From positions 1 to 64,000 of the forward strand of contig VWPU01012716.1 in assembly GCA_013398955.1 (NCBI GenBank): DNA of 64,000 bases. The letters run 5' to 3'. Of this stretch, positions 39,330 to 50,879 are shown piece after piece. Each line of letters opens with the position of its first letter. Positions within the stretch are counted from its first letter, which is position 1. Source of the stretch: Callaeas wilsoni. Lineage: Eukaryota; Chordata; Aves; Passeriformes; Callaeidae. A model generated the notes under the pieces. It was not told the origin of the DNA. It saw only the letters and a list, made by a program, of their open reading frames with translations, and did no database searches. The position numbers and the translations under genes were made by a program.

Positions 39330-39620
39330 GTGCCCAAGTTATATAAGCATTGTGCTGGGGAGAAGGAGGCAGGTTCTTTTCCAGGCCAGCCAGTCGTTGC
39401 CTCACAAACACACATTCTTTCCATTTGTCATGAAACCCTGAGAGGGGTTAGGCTGGGAGAAGTCAGAAGTAAGGCAGCAAAGGTGTTTACATGAAACTTT
39501 AAATTACTCCCCTTTCATTTGCAAGTAACTGTTGTTCCTCGTCCCAGGTAAATTTATCCATCAGCAATATCATTAGATGAGTTCATTATAACCACGAGAT
39601 TTACAGCACTCATAAACTGC
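39330..39620. promoter_or_regulatory. Candidate conserved non-coding element
   Basis: AT-rich, repeat-poor block holding a forkhead core TGTTTAC (39484-39490), AAATTACTCC and ATTAGATGAG. It directly follows ancient-repeat arms at 38980-39235. Confidence 0.3.
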
Positions 39621-40353
39621 AGTGTAGGTGGCAGATTAAAATGTTAAGGCTTATACATCTCTGAAACCCTGCACTGCCATCCTGGCACGTTTTATGGGAT
39701 AAATGGAGCTGGATGGGGGCAGATCTCAACCAGGGAGACCTCCAGGGAGAAGCCCCGGATGTAGGATGTGGTATGGAAGCAACACCAGGGTCACTGGGAC
39801 CTGGATCCAGGCTTGAAAACGTGGTTTGAGGGGCCATTATTCTGCTGCCTTGGTTGTTTTTCAGATGACAGGTACAGCAAAGGAGTTAATTGCCTTGGGT
39901 AATTAAAGAGTTCCAAAGACTTTTTCCAAGGAACCGGGTTGTTAATACGTGTATTCTCTCCTCTTCTGTTCCGTAGATCCTAAGGGAAGACAAAGTCAAA
40001 GCAACATCTCTTGCACTTAGAGTGGAAGGTGCTGAGTGTTGTGGTGTGCCTTAGTTCCTGTGGGAATTTGCTGTCCTGGCCAAACCTCAGCTCAGGGAAT
40101 TTTGCTTTCTTAGCACCCACTTGAAGTTGCCACTGAGTTTATTATTTTTCGAATCCAGCCTCAAACTACTCTAAATAAGCTGTCATGGTCCATGTTAGAG
40201 TCAGCAAAGGCTTTCCTTGGCCTCCTCTTCCAGCTCTTCAAGGATTTCTCAGATTCGGCAAAAAAAGGGTAAAATTCCTGGTTCCTACTTTTAGCCTGGA
40301 AAAAAAGGTGTCCAGTTTATGCTCCCCATTTTTCCACAGCCAGTGCTGCCTCC

Positions 40354-40504
40354 TGGGCATCTCCAGTGATTCAGCCCACCTATCTGAGGCATCTCTCTCA
40401 GCATGGGCTGAGCTGCCCTCTGGAGATGCTGATCTTGCTCCATGGACTCCGGTAGACAGCGAGCTTGGCCGAGATTCCAAACTTTTAAATGGTCAAAGTC
40501 GGGT
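40354..40504 (+). repeat. Old dispersed repeat, family X copy 3
   Basis: GGGCATCTCCAGTGATTCAG, CACCTATCTGAGGCATCTCT, TTGCTCCATGGACTCCGGTA and CAAACTTTTAAATGGTCAAA follow the family order. Confidence 0.45.
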
Positions 40505-41529
40505 GAGGTGAGTCCCACGCTCAGAGATCCTCTGATGAAAGGTGCTGGAGAAACACAATGCTGCTGCATCATCACCATCACCGCCGTTGTTATTAATACA
40601 GGGCAAGGGTGAGGGAATTATTACGGGAGAAAAGTCACCTCCATGCCTGCGTGTTCGCAGGATTGGACTCGGCCACGAAATTATGTGCATACTTTTGGGG
40701 TTAGATGAGAAAAAAGGATTTAAATATAGCCCTTGTGCTGTACTTTGAGATGAACAAAGAGGTATCCAACAACGACAGTTAATCCAGTAGGCTGCAGTCT
40801 TTTCCTCTTCCAGGCTGGAAGAAAAAAAATCTGGAAGGACAGACACCTGCACAGTGAATTTGAGCTGTCTAACAGGCTTAGATTTCTTTTTGTGAACCTC
40901 TTTGGAATGTCTTAGTCTTGATAGCGAGATGCCCAGAGCCAAATGTTGAAGACCCCACTGCAATCAATGTTGCAGAGACTCATAATTTCTGAATTAAAGT
41001 ACAACACTTCTGTAACTAGACAGCTTAGGCCTCAGCTTGATTGTTACTGGTCCTCGCAAAACAAAAAACAACCCTCAAACCGAAAAAATATCTTTCATTA
41101 GAATCAGTTACTTGATTCATGTCTTCCAGAGCCAAACCTATCATTTTGCTGGTCTGTGTTAAGGTGGTTTCCAAGTTTTCAGCTAAAACATCAATTAAAA
41201 ATTTCGTTATTGTCCACATTTTGTAGTTGCTTGGCTTTGGGATAGTTTTAATGTCATAGAAGAAAATCACTTCCATGCAGGAGGGACATTAGTGAGCAGA
41301 ACTATTTCTTTTTCCATTTAAAATAATGGGGTGTGACAAGTTCCACTTCCTTTCTTTTCATTCTAAAATTTCTCTAGGTTTTGTTTTCATAGTAAAGAGA
41401 GAAATAATCAGAGCATATGCTGGAATGCTGGTATTTTCTGTGAAAAAGAAGGCCATTCAGTGAATGTAGAACTAGTAAGTTTTTTCTGCCTGTCCACCCG
41501 CCCGGCCTCTGGGCTGGTGGTTCAAACCA

Positions 41530-42020
41530 TAGGATCATGAAACCACAGCATGGCCTGGGTTGGAGGGACCTTAAAGATCATCCATTTCCACCCCCTGCCA
41601 TGCGCGGGCACACCTTCCATCATCCCAAGGTGATCCAAACCCCGTCCAAACTGGTCTTGGACACTCCCAGGGATCCAGGGGCAGCCACAGCTTCTCTGGC
41701 CACCCTGTGCCAGGACCTCACCACCCTCACAGGGAACAATTTTTTCCCAGTATCCCGTCTAATCCTGCCCTCTGGCAGTTTGGAGCTCTTCCCCCTTGTC
41801 CTGTCACTCCAGGCCGATGTAAATAGTCTGTGTCCGTCTTTCTTGTGGCTCTCTTCAGGTCCTGGAAGGCCATGATAAGGTCAGTCTGAAGTCTTCTCTT
41901 TTCCAAGCTGAATAAACCAAATTCTCTCAGCCTTTCCTTATAGGAAAGATGTGCCATCCCTCTAATCAACTTTATGGCCCTTCTTTGGGCTTGCTCCAGC
42001 AGGTCCATGTCCTTCCCATG
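41530..42020 (-). mobile_element. CR1 fragment, about 490 bases
   Basis: Reversed CR1 from AGGATCATGAAACCACAGC through GTTGGAGGGACCTTAAAG, CCCTTGTCCTGTCACTCC and TTCCAAGCTGAATAAACC to GGCTTGCTCCAGCAGGTCC. It may extend further, but similarity fades after 42020. Confidence 0.92.
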
Positions 42021-45000
42021 TCTCTACACAAGAGTCTCATGGACATTTGTGTGTCCAGAGTGGAAAAGACCCAGGAGGTTCGACTCCATCTCCTGTTCCT
42101 GGCCTCTACCTCTGGGATATTCTTCCCAGCTTCCAGTTGTCCATGTTAGGTGGGCACCACACTTCATGTGCCTTGTGTCAGCCCTGTGTGATGAGGGAAC
42201 TGATTTATGGGAACTGATCATGTCTGACTTACAGATCTTGCCCCAGGAGCCTCTTGGCGTTCGGTGCCGTTGGCCATTCACGGCAGCCTCCATTTCTGGA
42301 ACCTTCGCAGCCTTCCAGCTGCTCATTTCTCCACAAAATGTGGTTTTAGGAAGCCTCAGATACATGGATTTCATGCTGGTCAGCTTGAAGGATTATGGTG
42401 AGAGACCAGAGAGGGTCTATTTGGGATGTTGTAGGATGGAGTAGGGGCTGCCCACTCATCACCTGCTTCCCTGTGAGCCCTTCTGGTGCCAGGAGGTGTG
42501 AGACAGGACTCGAGGGGTTTTCCTTACAGCTTTTCAGAACCCACGAACACTTCTCCAGCCACATTCTCATTTTCAGTATTTTAAGATCATAATACCACAG
42601 ATGTGTCGTGAAAATGCATCTTTTTAGACAAACCACTTAACACAATTTGTCCCCTCCTTCATCACGTGGCTGAGATTCATTTTCCAACGGATGTGGCACC
42701 ACAGAGAGGCAGCCAAAATGAGTGAGAAAGGAAGAGGGGCTGAGCTGAACCTCTGGAAAGCTGGATGGATTATAAGAAAGGATTAGGAGGTTAACTTGCT
42801 GTTGGGAGGTTCCATGCAAGGGGAGAAGCACTTCAGTCATCTACAAGAGAACACAAATCCCCTCTATTATGAGCAGATGGACATCCTTTGATTTAACTTC
42901 TTCACTAGGACTGGGTGGACAGAAGAAGCAAAGTCACTGCAGTTGCTCAGTTCTCAATATTTGGTGGAATTTAAGTGCACTCAGGGTCTTTTCTGGGTCA
43001 TTTGGCAAGAGGAGGAGTTGCTTTTCAGCATTAACAAATAAAGTTATTTTCCCTGTGTTGAGGACTCCGGAAGGATGTCCCTGAAGGAAGCTCTCCAAAG
43101 GCCTCTCCAATATGAACAGCAAAACAAAGCTCCTACAAAGCTCAGGAATGACAGAATTCAGGGAGAAGCAAGCAGGTGTAGGAGTCTCCATATGCTGCTC
43201 CTGATGTGTCAAGGACTTTTGACGCGCTGAGAAGGTGGTGATCTTGAAAAGTCAGTAGAGTGGTGCTGTGCAGCAAGGTCATCCAGAGCTGAAGCCTTCT
43301 CTTTTTCTGAAAAAAAGGCCTGAGCAGGTATTTCCTGCATATTTCTCCCTCCTAACCTGGCTGGGGTGTCCATTCCAAGAGGGAGGCTACATGTAATTTA
43401 TTGAGAAGGTGGCCAGGTACTTATTTACAACGGCTCTGCTGAAGGAGCAGATAGACTGAGATAAGGGAAATGAAGAGCTCTCTAGGTGTGTTGGCAAAGA
43501 AAAATGCTCACTGGAGGTTGAATTAAACACTTCAGGGCATGCAAGGCTTAAAGATAAGCCATGAACTTTGGCTGTGGACATACAGAGTGGTGTTTTCATG
43601 GCTCCTCCTGTGCTAATGGGAGGAAAAGCCTGATTGGTTTGAAAGGAACAGCTCTTTGACCCTTTTGCTTGGTTCAGACTTGAGCAGCGCCTGTTCCGAG
43701 CATGAGTGTGTTTGTAAAATGGAGAGCTTCAGGAATTCTCCAGTGGAAAAGGAGAGGTTGGGGTCAATGCAGCCAGGAAGTGTTGGTGCTTCAGGAATTT
43801 GAAGGTGATGCCTGGTTAGACCACAGTAGATGACAATTGGCCCATTTCTCGGCACCACGTTTTCAAAATTACCCACATGAAGGAGATTGTTTAGGAAGAG
43901 ACTGGAAAAATGCAAATTCCAGGTTTGATCATTGGAAACAGTGAGGAAAAATGAATGATGGGAGCTACTAGAGAGTTGAGCAACACTGAAATGAGATTCT
44001 GATCTTTATAGACTTTCCCAATCTTTTCTAAAGGTTTGGTTGTTGGACTGTTGTTGGGTTTTTCTGGGTGGAGGAGAAGGTTGGAAGGTTCATAAGGTTC
44101 CCACCTGATGATCAATAATAATGACAGGGAGCTGAAAGAACTGGGTTCTCCTAAAGATAAATTGACTTTAGAGAGGGAGAAAGTGTTTACACCTGGAAGC
44201 AAAGCAGAAACCAAAAGAGGGTGCTCGGGGAGATGTTATCACACTCCAGAGGCTGCGAGTGAGCCAGGAGGAGGAGGAGGAGGAGGAGGACTGTGCTTAA
44301 CAGCAGAGCCACTGCTCGTGGAGAGATGTTCTGAGATTTCACCCTGCACCTTTAGCTGAGAGTCAAGTGACTCCACACTGGCCCATGAAATGCCAAATTT
44401 GCATTGCGCCGTCTCGGGGCCTGATGACACCTTGAGAACAAGGCTCTTGCTGGAGATTGTCTTTTGCAGATTAAACTTTCCAGACTGTAACGCAGATCAA
44501 AGCGAGGTGAGACTGTTTCCCTGCTGTATTGAGGAGAGAGCAGTGTGAAAAAGCTATTAGAGGTATTTCTACATGTTTTTATTTTTTTATCTTAGATGAT
44601 CTTCCCAGCAACGGAAACAAATAGTTGAGGGCACCAACCTATAAACTCCTCTTCCTATGACTGGTAGTTTCATTCTAGCACTGTAGTAACCACCAAAGAA
44701 ACCCCAGAGACAGACTTGAGTCTGGCTGTTCACATGATTGAAGTTTATGGGGCTGGAATCCTAAACTGCATCCAGGTCCTACTGAAATAGCTCAAAAAAG
44801 TCCTTCTGGCTTCACAGCCTGGTGGATGGAGCCTACAATAGGTTGATGGTAACTCAATGGATGCTTTATCTTTGTCGGAAACTGGGTAAGAGACTTTGGA
44901 AAGCTTTGGGAAGGATGTTGGTGACTGCAGTTGACATGGAAACAAACTCTGCAAATATTCCCACCAAAGTTAACTTCAGACACTGGAAAACATCTCCATT

Positions 45001-45161
45001 TTGGACTCTCTGTAATCCATGGCTGGAGGATAAGTTGGAACAACTAAATTCATGTTCTTCCCTGGAGATTTCAATGAAGGCATCTCTCCACATGGTTTAC
45101 AGAGATAGGACCACCTACCTCCTGATCCTAAAGCTGTGATTACCTCCTAAGTCCCAGTCTT
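42021..45161. other. Unassigned non-coding stretch
   Basis: Apart from the GGA microsatellite nothing is recognised; short frames only. Confidence 0.55.
44262..44291. repeat. GGA microsatellite
   Basis: About eight tandem GGA units on the + strand. Confidence 0.9.
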
Positions 45162-45175
45162 GGGGGGGGGGGGGG
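45162..45175. repeat. Poly-G run, 14 bases
   Basis: A long unbroken G run. Such runs are unstable and prone to length errors in sequencing. Confidence 0.85.
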
Positions 45176-45381
45176 TTCAATGGATTGAGTTTTGGGTATG
45201 TGGCACCCTAAAACTCCATTCCCAGCAAGGCCATAGAGGTAACACACTCAACAAGTCCTCTGAAGCCTGAAACAGTGTTTCAGAAGGCACCGTTAGCCCA
45301 GAAATTGTGGTCCAGTGTTTTGTATAATATTTATCAGTGAAACAAAAATGTACACTTGGCATGGGCTCCATTTCACAGACA

Positions 45382-45485
45382 GTTTTCTGCCGGTTGTGTA
45401 CCCTGGATTAATCTAAAGCTCCAAAAACACCCGGTTTTCTGCCAGTTGTGTACCCTGGATTAATCTAAAGCTCCAAAAAGCCCGT
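45382..45485. repeat. 52-base tandem duplication
   Basis: GTTTTCTGCC starts at 45382 and 45434. One substitution (CGG versus CAG) and slippage near the end separate the copies. Confidence 0.92.
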
Positions 45486-46469
45486 ATCTAGCCACTGAGA
45501 TAAGGAAAATGAGTTTAATGGGTCCTTTCCTCGGTTTTCTCATGTAGGTTCCTGCAGACGCCTGCAGGAACTTGCCTCCTTCCTACAGGTGAGCTTTCTG
45601 CGTGGCCTTCGATTGCACGGCCAGTTCACTGGGCTGAACTTTCCTGGGTGGGACTGTTTCAAGGAACTTATCCATCCTCGCTGTGAGGGATCATGGCGTG
45701 ATTCACCCGGAGACTTCCACGGTGCAGACACGCCGCACTCCACCAGTCACCCAGGGGTTTGACGGTCTCGCCAGCACAGCCCGTGGGGGCAAGGCCATGA
45801 TTCACCCCAGCCCAAAGCACACACCTGAACTGGGCAGAGGAATCGTGGCGTGGAGGTGTCTGCTTCTCTCCACTGACTGATTGCAAAAGCAGCCTGGGGC
45901 GAGCAGGCCAGCTGGAGACACCCCTGTCACAAGCGTTGGAATGCGGGTGACATGGGAACAGCTTCTGGTCAGGGCCAGCTGCCTTCCTCTCTTTCAATGC
46001 AATGCAAAAAGAAGGGCACTTCTGGAGGGCAGTTCATGCCATTTCTCTCAGCTTCCCTCCCTGGAGTAGCATTAATTGTCCTCTAATGCTGAGATTAATC
46101 ATCTCCCAGAAGTTCAGCAGAGGTGGAAAGAGTCACCTAAGTTTAGGAAATCAGTTGGAAATCCTTTGTTTTTTCCACACACCTTCCACCTCGTCCATCT
46201 AAAGTTCATTTACTGGAGGGCACGTTCTTGGCCGAGCTGATTATCCTGGTTCCAAACTCCTACCCGGAGCCATTTGGGATCCAGAAATTAATGTTCTTGT
46301 GTCCCATTTGCCTGGGAAGGATGGATTTGTAAAGCTTAGTCTGCAGTTAGCAAAGCCAGTGAGATGTGGCTCCTGACCATGTGAACGTGCACCTCCTTTT
46401 CCCCTCTGTCCCCTCTTGATCACGTGCCCTCCAGGAAAGGAGTTAATTGGCTGCAAGGACCCTTCTCGT

Positions 46470-46900
46470 TCAAACAAAGACAGTCATTTTAAAATAATTT
46501 TTATCCCAGCCTAGAGAATTGCTAAAGTCAAGTTAATTTTCTTCTGGGCTTGAGCAACCATAGAATTCTTGTGTTATTTTTTAAGTCAGAGCAAAGGAGA
46601 GTGAAGGCTTCATTCCCTGATGGGCCCTGTTGATAATTCAAACACACCAGGCTGTTCCCAAATGAAAACCACACAGCAAAAATGAATGTAAACAGAAATA
46701 CACACTGCCCAGGCAGGTTCCTCTTTGTCATTAAGTCAGGGCAGAAAAGACAATCAAGAGATTTAATTAGAAGAAAAGGAAATTATACTCTAAAAATCCC
46801 TTCAGTTTTAGTAATCAAGGTTATTATTAGAAGCACTAGTAAAAACACTTTAAAAATCTATCTAATTAGCTGCATATCTGCTGATCTCCCTGCAGAGCTG
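46470..46900. promoter_or_regulatory. Candidate enhancer about 0.7 kb upstream of WNT3A exon 2
   Basis: A 430-base AT-rich, CR1-free block. It carries TAATTA at 46764-46769 and 46863-46868, several AATCAA/TGATAA half sites and a CAATCAAGAG segment. Its position close to the exon and its texture differ from surrounding intron. Confidence 0.4.
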
Positions 46901-47567
46901 ACTTGTTTGTCTTCAAGGCTTCACCAACATAAAGGTTCATGGACACTCCTTTCAAGACTTCCACTGGGCTGAGCACAGAATTTGCACTCAAGTTTAATTG
47001 GGATGGTTTTTTGGTTGCGTTGGTTTGGTTTGGCTTTAATTTCACTCCCCTCACTTTAACCAAAGCACCACAGAATTACGCTGTTCCCCTTCCCAAATTC
47101 CTGGTGTTGCCCTTCCAAAGACACGGAGCTTGATGGCCTCCACTGCTGGAGTTATTCCTTTGTGTAGCTCTGCAAGTGCTTTTGTCTGGCTGCTCTCTGG
47201 GCTTCCTCAGCTGCCAAAATTTCCTGTAAAACATCTTGCAGAGGTGTGCTTGCGTCTCAAAGAAAGAAATACGTGTTTGACCCCCTGGTTGCAAAGGAAA
47301 TGTTCTGTATGAGCTGAGCATCTTTGGGAAGAAGCAGCACAATGGCGGATAAAGGCTTTGGGAGGGAAAAGAAAAGGGAAGGAAGATATTAAAAGTAGAG
47401 TTTCTTGCCTTGCTGCGCCTGTAGGGAACTTCAGGAGAGAGATGATGTTGTTTTGGGGAAGGATGACAATGAAAATGGTGTTTTCTGGTGAGGGGAATGC
47501 GGAGGAACTGAAGATGCTGATTTTCTGTCCCCATTCTTCTGATCTGAGTACAAAGGTGAAATCCAGC

Positions 47568-47605
47568 CTGACAGCATCTCTTTTTCCTTGTTTTTTTTTG
47601 CCCAG
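47568..47605 (+). promoter_or_regulatory. WNT3A: Splice acceptor of WNT3A exon 2
   Basis: CTGAC at 47568-47572 fits a branch point, with its A 34 bases before the exon. A run rich in T and C follows and ends in GCCCAG. This fixes the exon start at 47606, which is also where Wnt homology begins in frame. Confidence 0.9.
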
Positions 47606-47847
47606 GTCCTTGGCAATCGGTCACCAGTACTCCTCCCTGGGGACTCAGCCCATCCTCTGCGGGAGCATCCCGGGCCTGGTGCCCAAGCAGCTGCGCTTCT
47701 GTCGGAACTACGTGGAGATCATGCCCAGCGTGGCAGAGGGTGTAAAGATCGGGATCCAGGAATGCCAACACCAGTTTCGAGGGAGAAGGTGGAATTGCAC
47801 GACCGTCAATGACAGCTTAGCCATCTTTGGGCCCGTGCTGGATAAAG
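47606..47847 (+). CDS. WNT3A: WNT3A exon 2 (internal coding exon, partial gene)
   Basis: WNT3A is a secreted, lipid-modified glycoprotein that binds Frizzled and LRP5/6 and activates beta-catenin signalling. This exon encodes about 80 residues, from SLAIGHQYSSLG to IFGPVLDK, matching human WNT3A residues about 25-104. Cysteines fall at the positions of human Cys42, 56, 77 and 88, and N-C-T (bases 47793-47801) matches the known glycosylation site Asn87. The paralogue call rests on residues shared with WNT3A and not WNT3: QYSS (not QYTS), QPIL (not QPLL), RNYVEI (not RNYIEI), VKIG (not VKLG) and CTTV (not CTTI). The first base completes a split codon (phase 2 acceptor); the exon ends one base into the next codon (phase 1). 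The length of 242 bases agrees with the human exon as I recall it. The reading frame is intact. The lipidated serine and most of the Wnt fold lie in later exons outside the window. Confidence 0.96.
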
Positions 47848-47853
47848 GTGAGT
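47848..47853 (+). promoter_or_regulatory. WNT3A: Splice donor of WNT3A exon 2
   Basis: The exon ends AAAG followed by GTGAGT, a near-perfect vertebrate 5' splice site. Wnt homology stops exactly here. Confidence 0.93.
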
Positions 47854-48819
47854 GAGGAGCTGCGGGTTTGGGAAGATGAATGTCCATGGTGGAGTGGCAG
47901 CAGGAATCTTGAGAAACCTCCCGTGAACTCATTCCCTCCTGGAAAACTGTCCTGTAAAATGTCCTGCAAGAGACAGGGACTTGAGCTTGATAAAGGATTG
48001 ATAAAGGGGTTATCTCAGCTCTGGCTTGGAGCAGGAGGTCGGACTAGAGACCTCCCCGAGTCCCTTTCAGCATGAATTATCCCATGATCCTACACCCCTG
48101 GGAAGGAACACAGAGGATTACTGTGTTTGCACCGGTCAGGCTGGATCTGGCTCCTTTTCTGACCTCATCCTGTAATTTCAGCTCTCTAGATGATGGCAGA
48201 GGGGAAATGATGGGCTGTTGGGGATGGTTCCTAGGGACTGGACTTATCAGATAACATCAGTTTTGATACTATTATGAAGTACACTGATGATCAAAGGCCT
48301 GGGGAAATCACCATCAATGAATGGTGCAGCTTTTCTTGGTTAAAAATGCAGCAAATTAGGACCGGGTGCAAATTCAGACAACTCTTTCTGCAACCCTTGA
48401 TAGAAGTGGGAACTCCTAGAAATGTTTTGCCCTAGGTTGTTGAATCTTGTGAGATTGAAGCCCCAACCTAGGCCTGAGTATCTGGACTTTTCCCTTTTGA
48501 GTTGGTAGGAGCCTGTTTTAGCCTGTGAGAACTCCCTTATCCCTCTTTGCCCTTGTTGTGTGTCTTTTAAAATCCAGCCTGATCCTGCTGGTCTCACCAA
48601 GTCTGGGATGAGCTTTGGCTTTCCCTTTAGCACAAAGGGGCCCTTCCTTCCATCCTTCCTTCCTGACCTCGTATGAAAGAGGAGGGAGCATCTGGAAGAG
48701 TTTCAGGGAATCTGGTGTATATAATTGATCTATACCCACCTTGAGGTGTGTTCTGCAGTGCTTCCCACGTGGTTTTTTAGTTTTTCCCCTGCTGCATTAG
48801 TGAGAATAGATTTGGGCAT

Positions 48820-48915
48820 TTTCTTCCACCAGACCAGGTTGCTCCAAGCCCCGTCCAACCCGGCCTTGAGGACTTCCAGGGATGGGGAGTCCATGACCTC
48901 TCCAGCCAACATAGA
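48820..48915 (-). mobile_element. CR1 internal fragment
   Basis: CCAGGTTGCTCCAAGCCC and CCGGCCTTGAGGACTTCCAG in the reversed CR1 order; the tail is missing. Confidence 0.75.
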
Positions 48916-49754
48916 CAGTCTGGGATTAGACACCCCACATGTCCTGCAGCAATTATCCTTGTGGATAAACTGCTCCTCACCTCCCTGCTGACCGAAAGAA
49001 CCCCAATCCCACAATCTGCCAAATTCCCTTATCTCACAGCCATGCCGGCACGAAGGCTCTGTCCCTGCTCCAGACTGGAGCTTTTCGGTAGCTGGGCTCA
49101 GGGAGGGAGAGGAGACTGGGACGATTTCATAACTGAAGAATGTTGTTCCTTGAGGGAGAATCAAACCACCCTTCAGTTTTGCTTCACCTACAGCAGGAGG
49201 GGGGGAGAAAAAAAAACAGCTCAGTCGCATTCTTGTGCGGCAGATCCCCCAGGGTAGGAACATACTTGAGCTCCTACCCAGAAAGAGAGAAGGGGAAAAG
49301 GAGAGAGAGAAAGCAAGGAAGCAAAAAAATCTGTTTTGCAGCTTGGATTTTAAGTCACCCAGGATCTGAGGGCAGCTCTCATGTGAGTCAGTGGGGACCC
49401 CATCCTCCCTCGGCACGAACCAGAGCAGCTCCTACAGCATCTCCCCTTTGCCTCACAGACTATCTGCACTCCTTTCACTGAAAAGGACCGATTTTAATGC
49501 CTTCAGGAAATCCTTTCCAGGCCTGAATCTCGCTGTCTGAGCTGCCCTTGCTGCTGTGGTACCTCATTGCTCATTCAGGGCTCGGCTTGAGCTGTGATTC
49601 AGCGGTGCCAAACTGTCACCAGACTCTGGTCCTGTTAAGAGCCACGTTCTGATATCTCATCCATAACCAGACTCTTTTTCCCCATCAGCCTTTTTATGGA
49701 AAAAGATCCCGCATGTTTGAGCTAAGACCATATTTATGTATAATTATTTTTAGC

Positions 49755-49812
49755 CAGGCCTAATCTCCAGAGGTCCCTTCCAACCCTAACAATTCTGGGA
49801 TTCTGTAATGAA
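49755..49812 (+). mobile_element. CR1 extreme 3' end
   Basis: AGGTCCCTTCCAACCC followed by AATTCTGGGATTCTGTAATG is the forward CR1 terminus only. Confidence 0.7.
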
Positions 49813-50040
49813 TCACATATTAAATAGGAATGGTGTTGATGAGCTCGGCTACCAGGGAATGGTGACGTCCAGGGGATCCTGACCTGCTGCTATTGAAGGC
49901 TAAACTTAACAGGCTTCACCCTAAATCCCTCTTGCTCTTTGTATGTCACCCAGGGGCAGAGGAAGAGCAGAAATGACCCATCCCACCCTATCTGACTACT
50001 CCAGTTTGCAGGTCCTTGACTGCAGAATAAACCTTCCCTA

Positions 50041-50185
50041 ATCAATTGTCCAGAGATGTGTGGACTCTGCATCCCTGGAAGTGTCCAAGGCCAGGTTGGA
50101 CGGGGCTTGGAGCAACCTGGGATAGTGGAAGGTGTCCCTGCCCATGGCAGGGGACGGGAACGAGATGAGCTTTAGGGTCAGGGCT
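50041..50185 (+). mobile_element. CR1 3'-end fragment
   Basis: TGTCCAAGGCCAGGTTGGAC, GGAAGGTGTCCCTGCCCATG and GGGACGGGAACGAGATG match forward CR1. Confidence 0.88.
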
Positions 50186-50879
50186 GTGGAACAGGGTTTT
50201 TCTCCTCCTCTGTGGTCTTGGGAGTGTATGGGCAGCTGTGCAGCTTCATGGAGAAACATTCAGACTGGTGCCACTGTTGGGTCTTCCTTGCAAATCCCCA
50301 GGAAATGGGAGTTTTGGTCAGCCTAGACTACTTGGAATGCAAAAAACAGGATTCCTGTACTGGGGAAGAATTGAGTCTGATCTCTTTCTCTCTACCTAAA
50401 CCTAATCTGCTTGTCATCTCTAATATAAAGAAGTTACAACTCATTTGTAGTCTCACAGAAGCTCAAATCTCAACTGCTGGACAGTAGAAAGAACCCCTCA
50501 CTTGAATTTTTCCAACAGTAATATCTAAAGGAAAAATACTGTTATTTGTTTCTCCACCTGTATTTTATGAAGTGGAGAAAAACGTGGCCACGGCCACATG
50601 ACCTGAAATGACCACCTGAGCCACAGCTCACGCTCAGGCACTTACCTGAAAGGTCTGGCAGTTTTTCGTGCAATTGTTGCATCTTTCAGTTTACCCAGGA
50701 GAAGGGAAGATTTTTGAGTTGCCCCTAAAAACGCACAGGATAAAACTTTGGAGGACGTAGGAGAAGGACACCCCATCGCTGACAGCAGAAAGGGAACTGT
50801 GCAACCTGGCAGGCATTTTCCATCATTGGGAATTGTGCCTTTTGCCTTTATTTTAGCTTTTGTGGACTGAAGAGGCTGT

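Larger units (their letters stand above)
1..47605 (+). other. WNT3A: Putative WNT3A intron 1 (possibly with upstream DNA at left edge)
   Basis: No reading frame matching the short WNT3A exon 1 (signal peptide followed by a PIW segment and a donor splitting a Trp codon) was found left of exon 2. Exon 1 is therefore inferred to lie outside the window on the left, making this stretch intronic. The alternative is that I missed a short, divergent exon 1 and part of this is upstream intergenic DNA towards WNT9A, which neighbours WNT3A in vertebrates. Confidence 0.6.

Noticed and set aside
41505..41525. GGCTGGTGGTTC as the end of WNT3A exon 1
   Set aside because: The preceding bases do not encode the PIW segment or a signal peptide.
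47358..47605. In-frame extension of the exon 2 reading frame upstream
   Set aside because: Wnt homology starts exactly after the AG at 47605; the upstream open frame includes the polypyrimidine tract and is intron.
47076..47771. 231-codon reverse-strand frame over WNT3A exon 2
   Set aside because: It is a shadow of the real exon on the + strand and crosses the splice acceptor.
47606..47847. WNT3 rather than WNT3A
   Set aside because: Five diagnostic positions match WNT3A and none of those compared favours WNT3, except the Gly in LCGS, which occurs in WNT3 and, as I recall, in chicken WNT3A.
48730..49416. 228-codon reverse-strand frame
   Set aside because: It runs through a CR1 fragment and has no recognised domain.
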